From contig CAILEM010000120.1 of assembly GCA_903833215.1 (NCBI GenBank), forward strand, positions 1-44,379: a stretch of 44,379 nucleotides of DNA. Direction: 5' to 3'. The translations under genes and the position numbers were made by a program. The notes under the pieces are model-generated. The model was not told where the DNA came from and ran no database searches. It was given only the letters and a program-made list of their open reading frames with translations. The stretch is from an uncultured Armatimonadota bacterium. Its GTDB lineage: Bacteria; Armatimonadota; Fimbriimonadia; Fimbriimonadales; Fimbriimonadaceae. Shown piece after piece: positions 31,526 through 39,084 of this stretch. The stretch's first letter is position 1. Every line of letters starts with the position of its first letter.

Positions 31526-34108
31526 TCACTTTGCTGGATTGGGGCTCAGCTTCTCAGAATTTCGGATGGCGTTGAAAATGAGATTATAGGAGCCAACCGT
31601 TTCGCCTCTCCAAAAAGGATTGATGCCGAACAGCAGAACATGTCCCTTTCCGACGGGGCAATCCACCAGAGCGGATTTGCCTGCCAGTTCCTCTGGGTGA
31701 TCGATCATTCCGCTCACCAGTACCTTTCCGGAGTCTGCAAAGCGGAGTAGGACTGAGGGGGAAGGCAGCCTGGGGCCTGAACGCCCAACCTCTGTTGTGT
31801 CACCCGGCAAAGTCTTTGGCGTGTAGGGAAGACGACCTTGAACGACATCAGGATCGGTAAGTGACCCACGTCCGCTCGGTCGCGTCGCGCCTCCGAGTGC
31901 GCCTCCACCTCTCGCACCTCCGCGTCCGCCCCCAGCTACTCCACCTGCCAAGATTGGCATGCTATTCATGTTGAAGTAGGTATCCATCGAGTCGCCGTAT
32001 CCAGTAAGCACCGGTGAGGTTTCGTCGGCTCGATCGACATGATAGACCCCACCGGGTGCATTGAGCCCGGTGGGAGTGAATACGGAAACGCCACTGACGA
32101 TTCCGTAATCGATCGGGACTCGGCAAGCGTTACCGATGCAAATGAGCAAACCGCCTTCATTCAGGAACTTCTGGACGTTGAGCATTCCCTTGAGCTCAAT
32201 GCCGCCACGCATGTCGTCAGTGGCGTCAGGGGCTCCGATGTTCGGATACTTCTGAGTCGCCTTCCACGCGATCGGGTCTCCAACCATGGGCATGCCGTTC
32301 ACAATGGACTGGGCGGTCCCGCCGGTGTTCGGGATGACGATAACGTCATAGCGGGCTCGAAGATTGGGAGTGTCGCGAAGCTCGTGAACGGAGACGTACG
32401 AGTACGGAATCTTTCGCTGATCGAACGCAATTCGAGCCCATCCTTCGTCCTGCGTACTTGTCCAAGTGTGGATCAACGCGATCTTCTTGTTCGTTAGTCC
32501 AGGCGGAGTTGACAGGCCGTGATCCGTCGAGGTGTAGCCAGCCATTTTAGCGGTCAGAACCTTGATGTCCTTGACTCGGACCGTTTTGAGCCCAAATAGG
32601 GCTCCAAGCTCCCAGCCTGTGTCGTCGTAGGATCGAGGGTCGGTCGGGTTGTAGTACTGCTTGTCCAGCATCATGTCCGCCATTCGGCTGTAAGGCTGGT
32701 CCATCCTGATGACGAGAGAGCCCTTGGCAAACTTGCCATCAGCGGTGGTGACCTCCTGATCAAGCGTTTTCACTTCGACACCTTGTTGGGCCATGATGTC
32801 GGCAAGTTGAGCCGCATTTGCCAAAGGTTTGGGTTCGATAACCCAAGCGGCTGGCCCTTCGGTGGTGGCCTTCGCGATAGAACGGCTCGCCTTGAGATAG
32901 TAGTTGCGGAGAAATTTCTCCTTTTCCGTCGCCACTTTGGACATGCCCATTAGCAGAGCAGACTGCATGACATTGACGTTGTTTCGGATGGACCAACGAA
33001 CGCGAGGGAACGGAGGATTGGGTCGATACCACTCTCGTGTGGTCTCTCCTGCCGTTCGGATGCCAGTATCAGCTCCACCTCCACCAAACGTTTCATAGAA
33101 TCGTCCGATGCCGTTGTGGCCATTCGCGACATAAAACCCGTAGGAGGGTGCCCAGCCATCGTAGTAGTTATGGGTCCAAACTCCAGGGACTCCTTTCTCG
33201 GTCATCTGCTGGATTTCGTTGTAGGCCATGTCCTGCCATTCCGAGATCACGATGGGATCGAGCCAGGCATTGTAGGGCCCGGTTCCCGTCGAAATGTACA
33301 GGTAAGGCACGGACTCGTGGAGGTCGTGCAACACGGTTGGCTTGAAGTCCAGCCAAGTCTTCATCAGGGACTTCGATAGGTTCAGGGCCATGGTGAGGGC
33401 GTCGCGATTGTCGTCGTGCGCCACGTAATGGCCCCAGTAGGCAAGGGGGATCGGCGGCTTAGTGGGGTTGTCCTTGCGATACCGGTAGAGATCCACGACC
33501 CGGTCGCGCCCGTCGACATCGAGCACAGGGGTGAGCATCACGATTTCGTTTTTTCGGATGTTCTGGATGAATGGCTCTTCACTGACCGCCAACCGGTATG
33601 CCAACTCCATGATCATCTCGGGTGGCCCTGTCTCAGGTGCGTGCATTCCTCCTGTCGCCCAGTACATAGGAAGACCCTGTTTAATGAGCTTCTCAGCATC
33701 TTGAGCCCCCTTTAGTTGACGGGGATCTCCAAGAGTCGCGTTGATCTGTTTGTATTGGTCGAGCTTGCGAAGATTGGCGGCATCCGAGATGATGGCGACC
33801 ACCATTTCCCGTCCCTCCTCGCTGAGCCCCATCGAGACAACTTTGACGCGCCGAGATGCTTTCTCAAGAAGTCGAAGGTAATCCGCCGCTGCCTTGCTGT
33901 AGGTTAGGACATTCGGTGCACCGACAATGTGGCCAAGGAACTTTTCCGGGGATGGCACGCTCTTACTGGCAGGGAGGTGGTCTACTAGGTCCGGTAGGAA
34001 GAATGATTCGGTTGTATATTCCTTAATCTTCTTGCCATAGTCAGTGTCATTTTGAGCAAAACCCAAAGTGGGCAAAATCAGACATAGAGACGCAAACCCG
34101 TAACGCAT
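31526..34108 (-). CDS. Secreted M14-like zinc carboxypeptidase
   Basis: The 860-residue protein has a signal peptide (MRYGFASLCLILPTLGFAQ). An N-terminal M14-type peptidase domain (about 50-400) has the H-x-x-E zinc motif at H156/E159 in GGMHAPETGP, and a second His in VLHDLHESVP (H261 or H264) as the third ligand. A large C-terminal part (about 450-860) includes a GATase-like patch, GGTAQSIVNGMP, and a Gly/Arg-rich stretch (AGGGRGGARGGGALGG) near residue 745. It is probably an envelope-associated or secreted carboxypeptidase. It is flanked by a strong terminator. Confidence 0.75.
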   Translation of the reverse strand: MRYGFASLCLILPTLGFAQNDTDYGKKIKEYTTESFFLPDLVDHLPASKSVPSPEKFLGHIVGAPNVLTYSKAAADYLRLLEKASRRVKVVSMGLSEEGREMVVAIISDAANLRKLDQYKQINATLGDPRQLKGAQDAEKLIKQGLPMYWATGGMHAPETGPPEMIMELAYRLAVSEEPFIQNIRKNEIVMLTPVLDVDGRDRVVDLYRYRKDNPTKPPIPLAYWGHYVAHDDNRDALTMALNLSKSLMKTWLDFKPTVLHDLHESVPYLYISTGTGPYNAWLDPIVISEWQDMAYNEIQQMTEKGVPGVWTHNYYDGWAPSYGFYVANGHNGIGRFYETFGGGGADTGIRTAGETTREWYRPNPPFPRVRWSIRNNVNVMQSALLMGMSKVATEKEKFLRNYYLKASRSIAKATTEGPAAWVIEPKPLANAAQLADIMAQQGVEVKTLDQEVTTADGKFAKGSLVIRMDQPYSRMADMMLDKQYYNPTDPRSYDDTGWELGALFGLKTVRVKDIKVLTAKMAGYTSTDHGLSTPPGLTNKKIALIHTWTSTQDEGWARIAFDQRKIPYSYVSVHELRDTPNLRARYDVIVIPNTGGTAQSIVNGMPMVGDPIAWKATQKYPNIGAPDATDDMRGGIELKGMLNVQKFLNEGGLLICIGNACRVPIDYGIVSGVSVFTPTGLNAPGGVYHVDRADETSPVLTGYGDSMDTYFNMNSMPILAGGVAGGGRGGARGGGALGGATRPSGRGSLTDPDVVQGRLPYTPKTLPGDTTEVGRSGPRLPSPSVLLRFADSGKVLVSGMIDHPEELAGKSALVDCPVGKGHVLLFGINPFWRGETVGSYNLIFNAIRNSEKLSPNPAK

Positions 34109-34177
34109 GGTCCGAGTTCATTCGACGTGCGAAGGGCAATTTCCTGCGAATCGACATCCAGTACACTACAACGAAAT

Positions 34178-34666
34178 ATGATTGCCAGATTGATTTGCTG
34201 TTTTCCTTTGCTTCTTTGTCTCGGATTTGCAGGTGTGCAGTCGCATTCAAAGGCACCCGCCAAGGGCCAGAAGGTCGTTGCCCCGGCCAAACTAGTTGCG
34301 CCAGTGGTTCCTGTGAACGTGATCGTGGACGGGGAACCCGTTGCATTTGATGGCACTCAGCCCCAGGTCTTCCAAGGCAGAATCATGGTGCCTCTGCGTG
34401 GTGTGTTTGAGAAGATTGGTTGTCTGGTTGAGTACGATCCCGCGAACCACATCATCACCGCGCATTACCAAAACGAATCGGTTGAAATTCGAATGGGGAA
34501 CAAAATCGCTAACAAAAATGGCGCGGAAATCATGATGGAAGTTCCTGCCATGGTCACCGATGGGCACGCTCTAGTTCCGCTGCGATTCCTCGCTGAGTCG
34601 ATCGGAGCGAAAGTGGAGTTCGAGCAGACGACGAACACGGTAACGATTACAACCGACAAAGGCTAG
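34178..34666 (+). CDS. Copper-amine-oxidase N-terminal-domain protein
   Basis: The 162-residue secreted protein begins at the ATG at 34178; a GTG at 34127 in the same frame would add an unlikely basic head. The signal is IARLICCFPLLLCLGFAG. It contains two half-repeats of the CuAO_N1 type: VNVIVDGEPVAFDGTQPQVF and RIMVPLRGVFEKIGC, then GHALVPLRFLAESIGAKVEF. These domains are common in cell-wall-associated and SLH-rich bacteria, where they serve as wall-binding or structural modules. It is convergent with the DUF423 gene, 4 nt apart. Confidence 0.85.
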   Translation: MIARLICCFPLLLCLGFAGVQSHSKAPAKGQKVVAPAKLVAPVVPVNVIVDGEPVAFDGTQPQVFQGRIMVPLRGVFEKIGCLVEYDPANHIITAHYQNESVEIRMGNKIANKNGAEIMMEVPAMVTDGHALVPLRFLAESIGAKVEFEQTTNTVTITTDKG

Positions 34667-34670
34667 GTTA

Positions 34671-35051
34671 TTAACTGGCCTGGTTTCGCTTGCCAAATGT
34701 GGTGGCCAGCATCAACCAGGCCGCCAAGAAACACAGGCCGCCCAACGGGGTAATTGCGCCAAGGATTTTTATCCCCGTGATGGCAAGCAGGTAGAGGCTG
34801 CCGGAGAAAATTCCAATTCCGGCAACCATCAGCCAACCGGCGCGCTGGACCGCTCTCGCGCTCTCATGTGTCGCCAAGATGCCAACCATGACGATGGCCA
34901 GCGCATGGATCAGGTGGTATTGGACACCGGTTTGCCAGATTTTGATCGAAGCTTCTGAGATGCGATCTTTGAGGCCATGCGTGCCAAACGCTCCGAGCGC
35001 AATACCCACGAATGCTAATCCGGAACCAATAGACACGAATGACCGATTCAT
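34671..35051 (-). CDS. DUF423 membrane protein (YgdD-like)
   Basis: The 126-residue protein has four hydrophobic segments and the family patterns GIALGAFGTHGLKD near the start, YHLIHALAIV in the middle and LGGLCFLAAW near the end. DUF423 proteins are small inner-membrane proteins of unknown function. It is the last of three same-strand genes with the Acb2/Tad1-like gene and the MATE/ANKH transporter, separated by only 34 and 75 nt. Confidence 0.92.
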   Translation of the reverse strand: MNRSFVSIGSGLAFVGIALGAFGTHGLKDRISEASIKIWQTGVQYHLIHALAIVMVGILATHESARAVQRAGWLMVAGIGIFSGSLYLLAITGIKILGAITPLGGLCFLAAWLMLATTFGKRNQAS

Positions 35052-35085
35052 GTCAGAAGGGTACCGGGTCTAGTGCCGCGGTAGG

Positions 35086-35436
35086 TTAGGCTCCGGTCGC
35101 CGAAAAATCTTCGTTCTCGTCTTCGGTTCGAACCGTCTCGTGACGAGACATGGTGTTGAGGACACCTTGCACTTGCCGTCGTTGAATTCTTTGAGCGAGA
35201 GACTGCTTCGCAAGTTTCAGGTAGCGAATGGCTTCAGCGTTCTCCTCGCAAGCAAGAGGCCCTTTTTGAAATTGGTCCAATTTGAACAGGGCAACATCGA
35301 TCACGTCATCGATGCGACAACCATTGACGCCAGCATCTTTCGGTAAGCCACATTGGTAGACCACCCGAATATAGGGCAGTTCTACGATTTCTCCGGTGCC
35401 GTAATGTGTCGGCGACTTAACCACAGGTTGTACCAT
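35086..35436 (-). CDS. Small protein resembling the Acb2/Tad1 hairpin family
   Basis: The 116-residue protein starts after GAGGAAAAGCA. It contains GVNGCRIDDVIDVALFKLDQ followed by FQKGPLACEENAEAIRYLKL and LAQRIQRRQVQGV. This pattern (V-G-V-N-G, then a helix with R-L and F-Q-x-G, A-C-x-x-N-A, and a final R-x-x-x-R-x-G-V) resembles the helical-hairpin family that includes phage Acb2 and Tad1, which bind cyclic (oligo)nucleotides and block host signalling defences. I recalled the pattern from memory and could not check it. The gene is chromosomal, not in a prophage, and lies between a DUF423 and a MATE/ANKH gene. The C-terminus is acidic and the N-terminus has KSPTHYGTGEIVELPYIRVV. Cyclic-nucleotide binding is inference. 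Confidence 0.6.
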   Translation of the reverse strand: MVQPVVKSPTHYGTGEIVELPYIRVVYQCGLPKDAGVNGCRIDDVIDVALFKLDQFQKGPLACEENAEAIRYLKLAKQSLAQRIQRRQVQGVLNTMSRHETVRTEDENEDFSATGA

Positions 35437-35511
35437 TGCTTTTCCTCTTCTGAAAATCGAATTGTGATTCGCTACATATTAAACGTACGACACGGCGATT
35501 TGTTCGTGCGA

Positions 35512-36867
35512 TCAATTTGTTAGCAAGTGTTGGCCAGAGGCCCTCACCTTCCTCCACGCGAGCGACAAAACGGCCAACTCGGCCAATAATGCGCTGGTCA
35601 CGGCAGTGGCCCCCAAAACCGGGCCGCTCCACCTGAATGTGACTCCAATTACCAATACGCCAATCAAAACCACCAGCATTCCCAGTACGGCGACCAGTCT
35701 TGAAACGGTCAAATGATGGGCGGTGAGAACGCCGCGGACATAAGCCTGGGCGGCGTCAACAAAAGGTACTGCAGCAGAAAGCAGATAGCAGGAGTGGGCG
35801 ACTTCGGTAATGGGCGGTTTTGCCTCTATCAGTTGCGAGAAGAGAATGCGGTCAAGTCCAGTAAGACCGAGGACAAGGATGAGCGCACTCGAGATTGCAC
35901 CCACGCCAAGACTGAAATTTCTCAGTTTCGCGACATTGGACTCCCCTCGATAGAGCGTGATTACGACTTCGGGAATGCAGAACGTTACCGCTCTGTGCAG
36001 AAACAGAATGGCACCGGCGACACCGCACCCGGCGAGGGCCAATACGGGTCGCTCTGTTCTCGCGAGGCCAGCACTTACGAGCGGCATGATCAGCAGATTG
36101 ATCATCGTTGTTGCCGTCAAAGGGAAGTGAAAGGCAGCGAGTCGCTTCATCGTCAATGGCCCATCCGCCGTGTCCGATTGGAGCGTGAAGTGACGAGCAA
36201 TAACATCGCGACTCAGCCAATGGATCAATCCCGATTCGATAGCTACCCCTAGTAGCAGCGCGCAAGCGGCGATGACAATGCTAGGTAGGTTTGTGAACCA
36301 GTACAAGCTCGCTGCCGTAATGATCAATGCGGCAACTCTAGCGGTTGTACCAACCCCGATCGGCCGGGTTTGACCGTGCCGTATGAGAATGCCCTGAAGG
36401 TATCGACGCCATCCGATGAGGGCGCTCCAGGGGATCAAGATGATGAGGCCCGAGCGTGCTGCTGCCGCGACTTCAGGTTTAACCCCCATCAGTCCTTCGG
36501 CAATGAGACCGTATATTGGCGACAGCACGATGGCAGCATGGGCGACCGTCACCCACAAGAGCAGATAGAGCACAAACCGGCTGATTTGTTCGTAGCGCTG
36601 CCGGTCTTTGGCCAGGGTGGTTGAGGTGGATAGGAGGTCAATGACTGGGCTCTCAATCCAAATGGCAATCGCCATGAGAATTGGCCATGCTGCTGCATTG
36701 ATCTCTGGGCTCTGCAGACGATTGATGACGCTTTCACAGACTGGCCCATCCAAGCCCATGAAGACCCATGAGATGGCGAGGGGTGAGTAGAACCTGAAGA
36801 TCGTCCAGGAGGATAGCTGCGGCGATTCTTCCAAGGCGTTAGGGTACCGCGCCAAAGAGTTGACCAA
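35512..36867 (-). CDS. MATE/ANKH-like multidrug or metabolite exporter
   Basis: The 451-residue protein has about twelve hydrophobic segments with charged loops such as LAKDRQRYEQISRF and RGESNVAKLRNFSL, the layout of the MOP superfamily. The segment SPLAISWVFMGLDGPVCESVINRLQSPEINAAA resembles bacterial relatives of ANKH (progressive ankylosis protein). The start is probably the TTG at 36867 (MVNSLARYPNALEE), the only candidate near the N-terminus. It stands at the head of a possible three-gene minus-strand unit with the Acb2/Tad1-like and DUF423 genes. The substrate is unknown. Confidence 0.7.
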   Translation of the reverse strand: MVNSLARYPNALEESPQLSSWTIFRFYSPLAISWVFMGLDGPVCESVINRLQSPEINAAAWPILMAIAIWIESPVIDLLSTSTTLAKDRQRYEQISRFVLYLLLWVTVAHAAIVLSPIYGLIAEGLMGVKPEVAAAARSGLIILIPWSALIGWRRYLQGILIRHGQTRPIGVGTTARVAALIITAASLYWFTNLPSIVIAACALLLGVAIESGLIHWLSRDVIARHFTLQSDTADGPLTMKRLAAFHFPLTATTMINLLIMPLVSAGLARTERPVLALAGCGVAGAILFLHRAVTFCIPEVVITLYRGESNVAKLRNFSLGVGAISSALILVLGLTGLDRILFSQLIEAKPPITEVAHSCYLLSAAVPFVDAAQAYVRGVLTAHHLTVSRLVAVLGMLVVLIGVLVIGVTFRWSGPVLGATAVTSALLAELAVLSLAWRKVRASGQHLLTN

Positions 36868-36930
36868 ACGTCACAATCGAGTCAAGTCAGGAACCATACA
36901 CAACCATCCTACGGTGTATGCTCGGAAACT

Positions 36931-38067
36931 ATGGTGCGTCTTGGAATAGTCGGTCTAGGCAATATGGGTTCCGGTCACGTGGCGGGGATGCCAGCTATCA
37001 AGCGGTGTGAGCTAACCGCTGTATGCGATATCGTCCCGGAGAAGCTCGCGAAATATTCGAAGTACAAGACTTTTACCGATAGCGCTGAGATGATTCGAAG
37101 CGGCGAAATCGACGCGATCTTGATTGCGGTTCCTCACTACGATCACACAACCATCGGCATCGACGCGATGCAAAACGGTATTCACGTCTTAACCGAAAAG
37201 CCGATTTCAGTTCACAAGGCTGACTGCGAGCGATTGATCGCGGCTCACACCAATAAGGATCTCGTTTTCGCGGCCATGTTCAACCAGCGAACCGACCCTT
37301 TCTACAAGAGAATCCGATCGGTTGTCGCGAACGGTGAACTGGGTGAAATTCGCAGAACGGCATGCATTGCGACCAACTGGTTTCGATCCGAATCGTACTA
37401 TGCGAGCGGTGGATGGCGCGCAACGTGGGCCGGTGAGGGCGGTGGAGTGCTCCTGAATCAGTGTCCGCATACCCTGGACCTGTTTCAATGGATTTGTGGA
37501 ATGCCCACCAAAGTCAGCGCGCACTGTAAATTTGGGAAGTTCCATAACATCGAAGTCGAGGATGACGTCACCGCCTATTTGGAATACGCCAACGGTGCAA
37601 CCGGCATTTTTGTCGCGACTACTGGTGAAGCTCCTGGGACAAGTCGTCTTGAGATCGCGGGAGATCGCGGCAGACTCGTTTTTGAGGATGACAAGATTAC
37701 TTTTGATCGAACAGAGATGTCTGTCGAAGAATTCTGTAAAACGACTCCAGAGGCGTTTGCGACACCAAAGGTCTGGAAATGCGACATTGCCGAAAACAAC
37801 CACGGTCCTCAGCACGCTGGGATTCTTCAGAACTTCGTTGATGTGATTTTGGATGGCGGGCAGTTGATCGCGCCGGCTGAAGAAGGTATCCATTCCGTCG
37901 AGTTTGCCAACGCGATGCTCTACTCGACCTTCACCGGCAAGCCTGTCGATTTGCCACTTAATTCTGCGGATTACGAGGCGGCATTGAAGGAAAGGATTGC
38001 GACCTCTCGCTTTGTCAAACAGGTTCGGGCAGACGTCAGCGTTGATCTTTCAAAGTCGTTCGTATAA
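36931..38067 (+). CDS. Gfo/Idh/MocA-family oxidoreductase
   Basis: The 378-residue dehydrogenase has the Rossmann motif GLGNMGSGH (8-16), the diagnostic EKP at 89-91 and the catalytic-region His/Asp in GVLLNQCPHTLDLFQW (H180, D183). These NAD(P)-dependent enzymes act on sugars or cyclitols such as glucose or myo-inositol; the substrate here cannot be read from sequence. TATGCT at 36917-36922 lies 8 nt before the ATG, suggesting a leaderless mRNA. It is divergent from the MATE/ANKH gene. Confidence 0.92.
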   Translation: MVRLGIVGLGNMGSGHVAGMPAIKRCELTAVCDIVPEKLAKYSKYKTFTDSAEMIRSGEIDAILIAVPHYDHTTIGIDAMQNGIHVLTEKPISVHKADCERLIAAHTNKDLVFAAMFNQRTDPFYKRIRSVVANGELGEIRRTACIATNWFRSESYYASGGWRATWAGEGGGVLLNQCPHTLDLFQWICGMPTKVSAHCKFGKFHNIEVEDDVTAYLEYANGATGIFVATTGEAPGTSRLEIAGDRGRLVFEDDKITFDRTEMSVEEFCKTTPEAFATPKVWKCDIAENNHGPQHAGILQNFVDVILDGGQLIAPAEEGIHSVEFANAMLYSTFTGKPVDLPLNSADYEAALKERIATSRFVKQVRADVSVDLSKSFV

Positions 38068-38154
38068 GCTTTTTGAGATTGAGTTAAAAAACGCTAATGC
38101 AGGGGTCGGTACTGCCTTGGGTCGACATAATACGAATCAATAGGGGAAACAGCG

Positions 38155-38397
38155 ATGACCATTCCTAAGGAATTGCATAGCGTTCTAGTCAGCACACCGG
38201 ACACCCTCAGCGGGTGCGTCCGGTTCACAGGCACAGGGGTGCCCGTGAAGGCACTTCTGGATAGTATGAGCGCGGGAAAGAGCGTCGATCAGTTCCTGGA
38301 CACCCACCCGACGGTGACCAAGGAGCAAGTTCTTGCCGTGCTCAAATGGGAACAAAATCAAGCGCGCGAAGCCTTCGGCCTTGAATTGGTCCATTAG
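38155..38397 (+). CDS. DUF433 protein, orphan antitoxin-like
   Basis: The 80-residue protein matches the DUF433 pattern: CVRFTGTGVPVKALLDSM, then FLDTHPTVTKEQVLAVLKWEQ, a small helical fold related to some antitoxins. DUF433 genes often sit next to a DUF5615/PIN-like toxin gene; here none is seen and the next gene is rsmG on the opposite strand. AGGGGAAACAGCG lies before the ATG. Antitoxin function is therefore uncertain. Confidence 0.75.
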   Translation: MTIPKELHSVLVSTPDTLSGCVRFTGTGVPVKALLDSMSAGKSVDQFLDTHPTVTKEQVLAVLKWEQNQAREAFGLELVH

Positions 38398-38406
38398 TCC
38401 AGCAAC

Positions 38407-39081
38407 TCAAAGCGGCTTCGCCTTCATATCAGCCCACCTTCTGGGAAATCCCGGAGAGGTGGGCTTTACTTTTACGTAAATCGGGAACAACCGAATGGAA
38501 TCGGAACCGGGCAGGACGCGTTTCTCAGTGCGATCCAGTTTCAGGCCCAATGGACCCAGGTTTATTGACTCCGGTCCGTCGATGTCCGAAGCAGCACGCA
38601 TGGGGATGACGAGCCCTTTTCGTTTGCATAGCCCGGCACTCAATTCAAGTTGAGTCGAAAGAGGTGCCACCGCGCGTCCGGTGACGACATCAAACCCATA
38701 CTTGTCGTTCCACTCTTCGGCCCGAGCATTGACAGCAGTTAGGTTTGACAACGGCTGTGATTTTAGGAATCCCAGCATCTTTCCATTGGAATCCATCGCC
38801 GTGACCGATAGGTCGGGACGCGCGCACGCCAAGGGCCACGCAGGGAACCCCGGACCTGTTCCGATATCCAAAACCCTAGCCCCTCGGGGAATTAGGTCTT
38901 GAAATATCAGGCTGTCAAGGAAATGTCGGTACCAACACTCCTCCCGCGGGACACGCGTGAGGTTCATCACTTCGTTCGTTTCGTAGAGCGCCGTCTCGAA
39001 CCGTTGAAAAGCCGCAATCTGGAGAACGGATAAGTGGATGCCAAGCAACTCCACTTCCTTTTGGAATCGCTCAATATCTAT
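38407..39081 (-). CDS. rsmG: 16S rRNA (guanine527-N7)-methyltransferase RsmG
   Basis: The product is about 220 residues. Motifs are the SAM-binding LDIGTGPGFPAWPLACARP, the catalytic-region VTGRAVAPLSTQLELS, and the C-terminal VKPTSPGFPRR ending in AKPL. It would methylate G527 of 16S rRNA. The conventional start is the GTG at 39054, but that has no ribosome-binding site and misses family residues before LGIHLS. ATA at 39081 (or ATT at 39075), in frame after the upstream stop, has GGGAG 8 nt before it and gives IERFQKEVELLGIHLS. The coding 3' end also holds a hairpin (38431-38465) that can end the convergent DUF433 transcript. Confidence 0.85.
   Translation of the reverse strand: MDIERFQKEVELLGIHLSVLQIAAFQRFETALYETNEVMNLTRVPREECWYRHFLDSLIFQDLIPRGARVLDIGTGPGFPAWPLACARPDLSVTAMDSNGKMLGFLKSQPLSNLTAVNARAEEWNDKYGFDVVTGRAVAPLSTQLELSAGLCKRKGLVIPMRAASDIDGPESINLGPLGLKLDRTEKRVLPGSDSIRLFPIYVKVKPTSPGFPRRWADMKAKPL
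38431..38465 (+). terminator. Terminator hairpin inside the 3' end of rsmG
   Basis: AGCCCACC (38431-38438) pairs with GGTGGGCT (38458-38465), and the middle part GGGA/TCCC extends the stem. T-rich sequence TTACTTTT follows on the plus strand. It lies within rsmG coding sequence, so it probably ends the DUF433 gene transcribed from the other side. Confidence 0.6.
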
Positions 39082-39084
39082 TTT

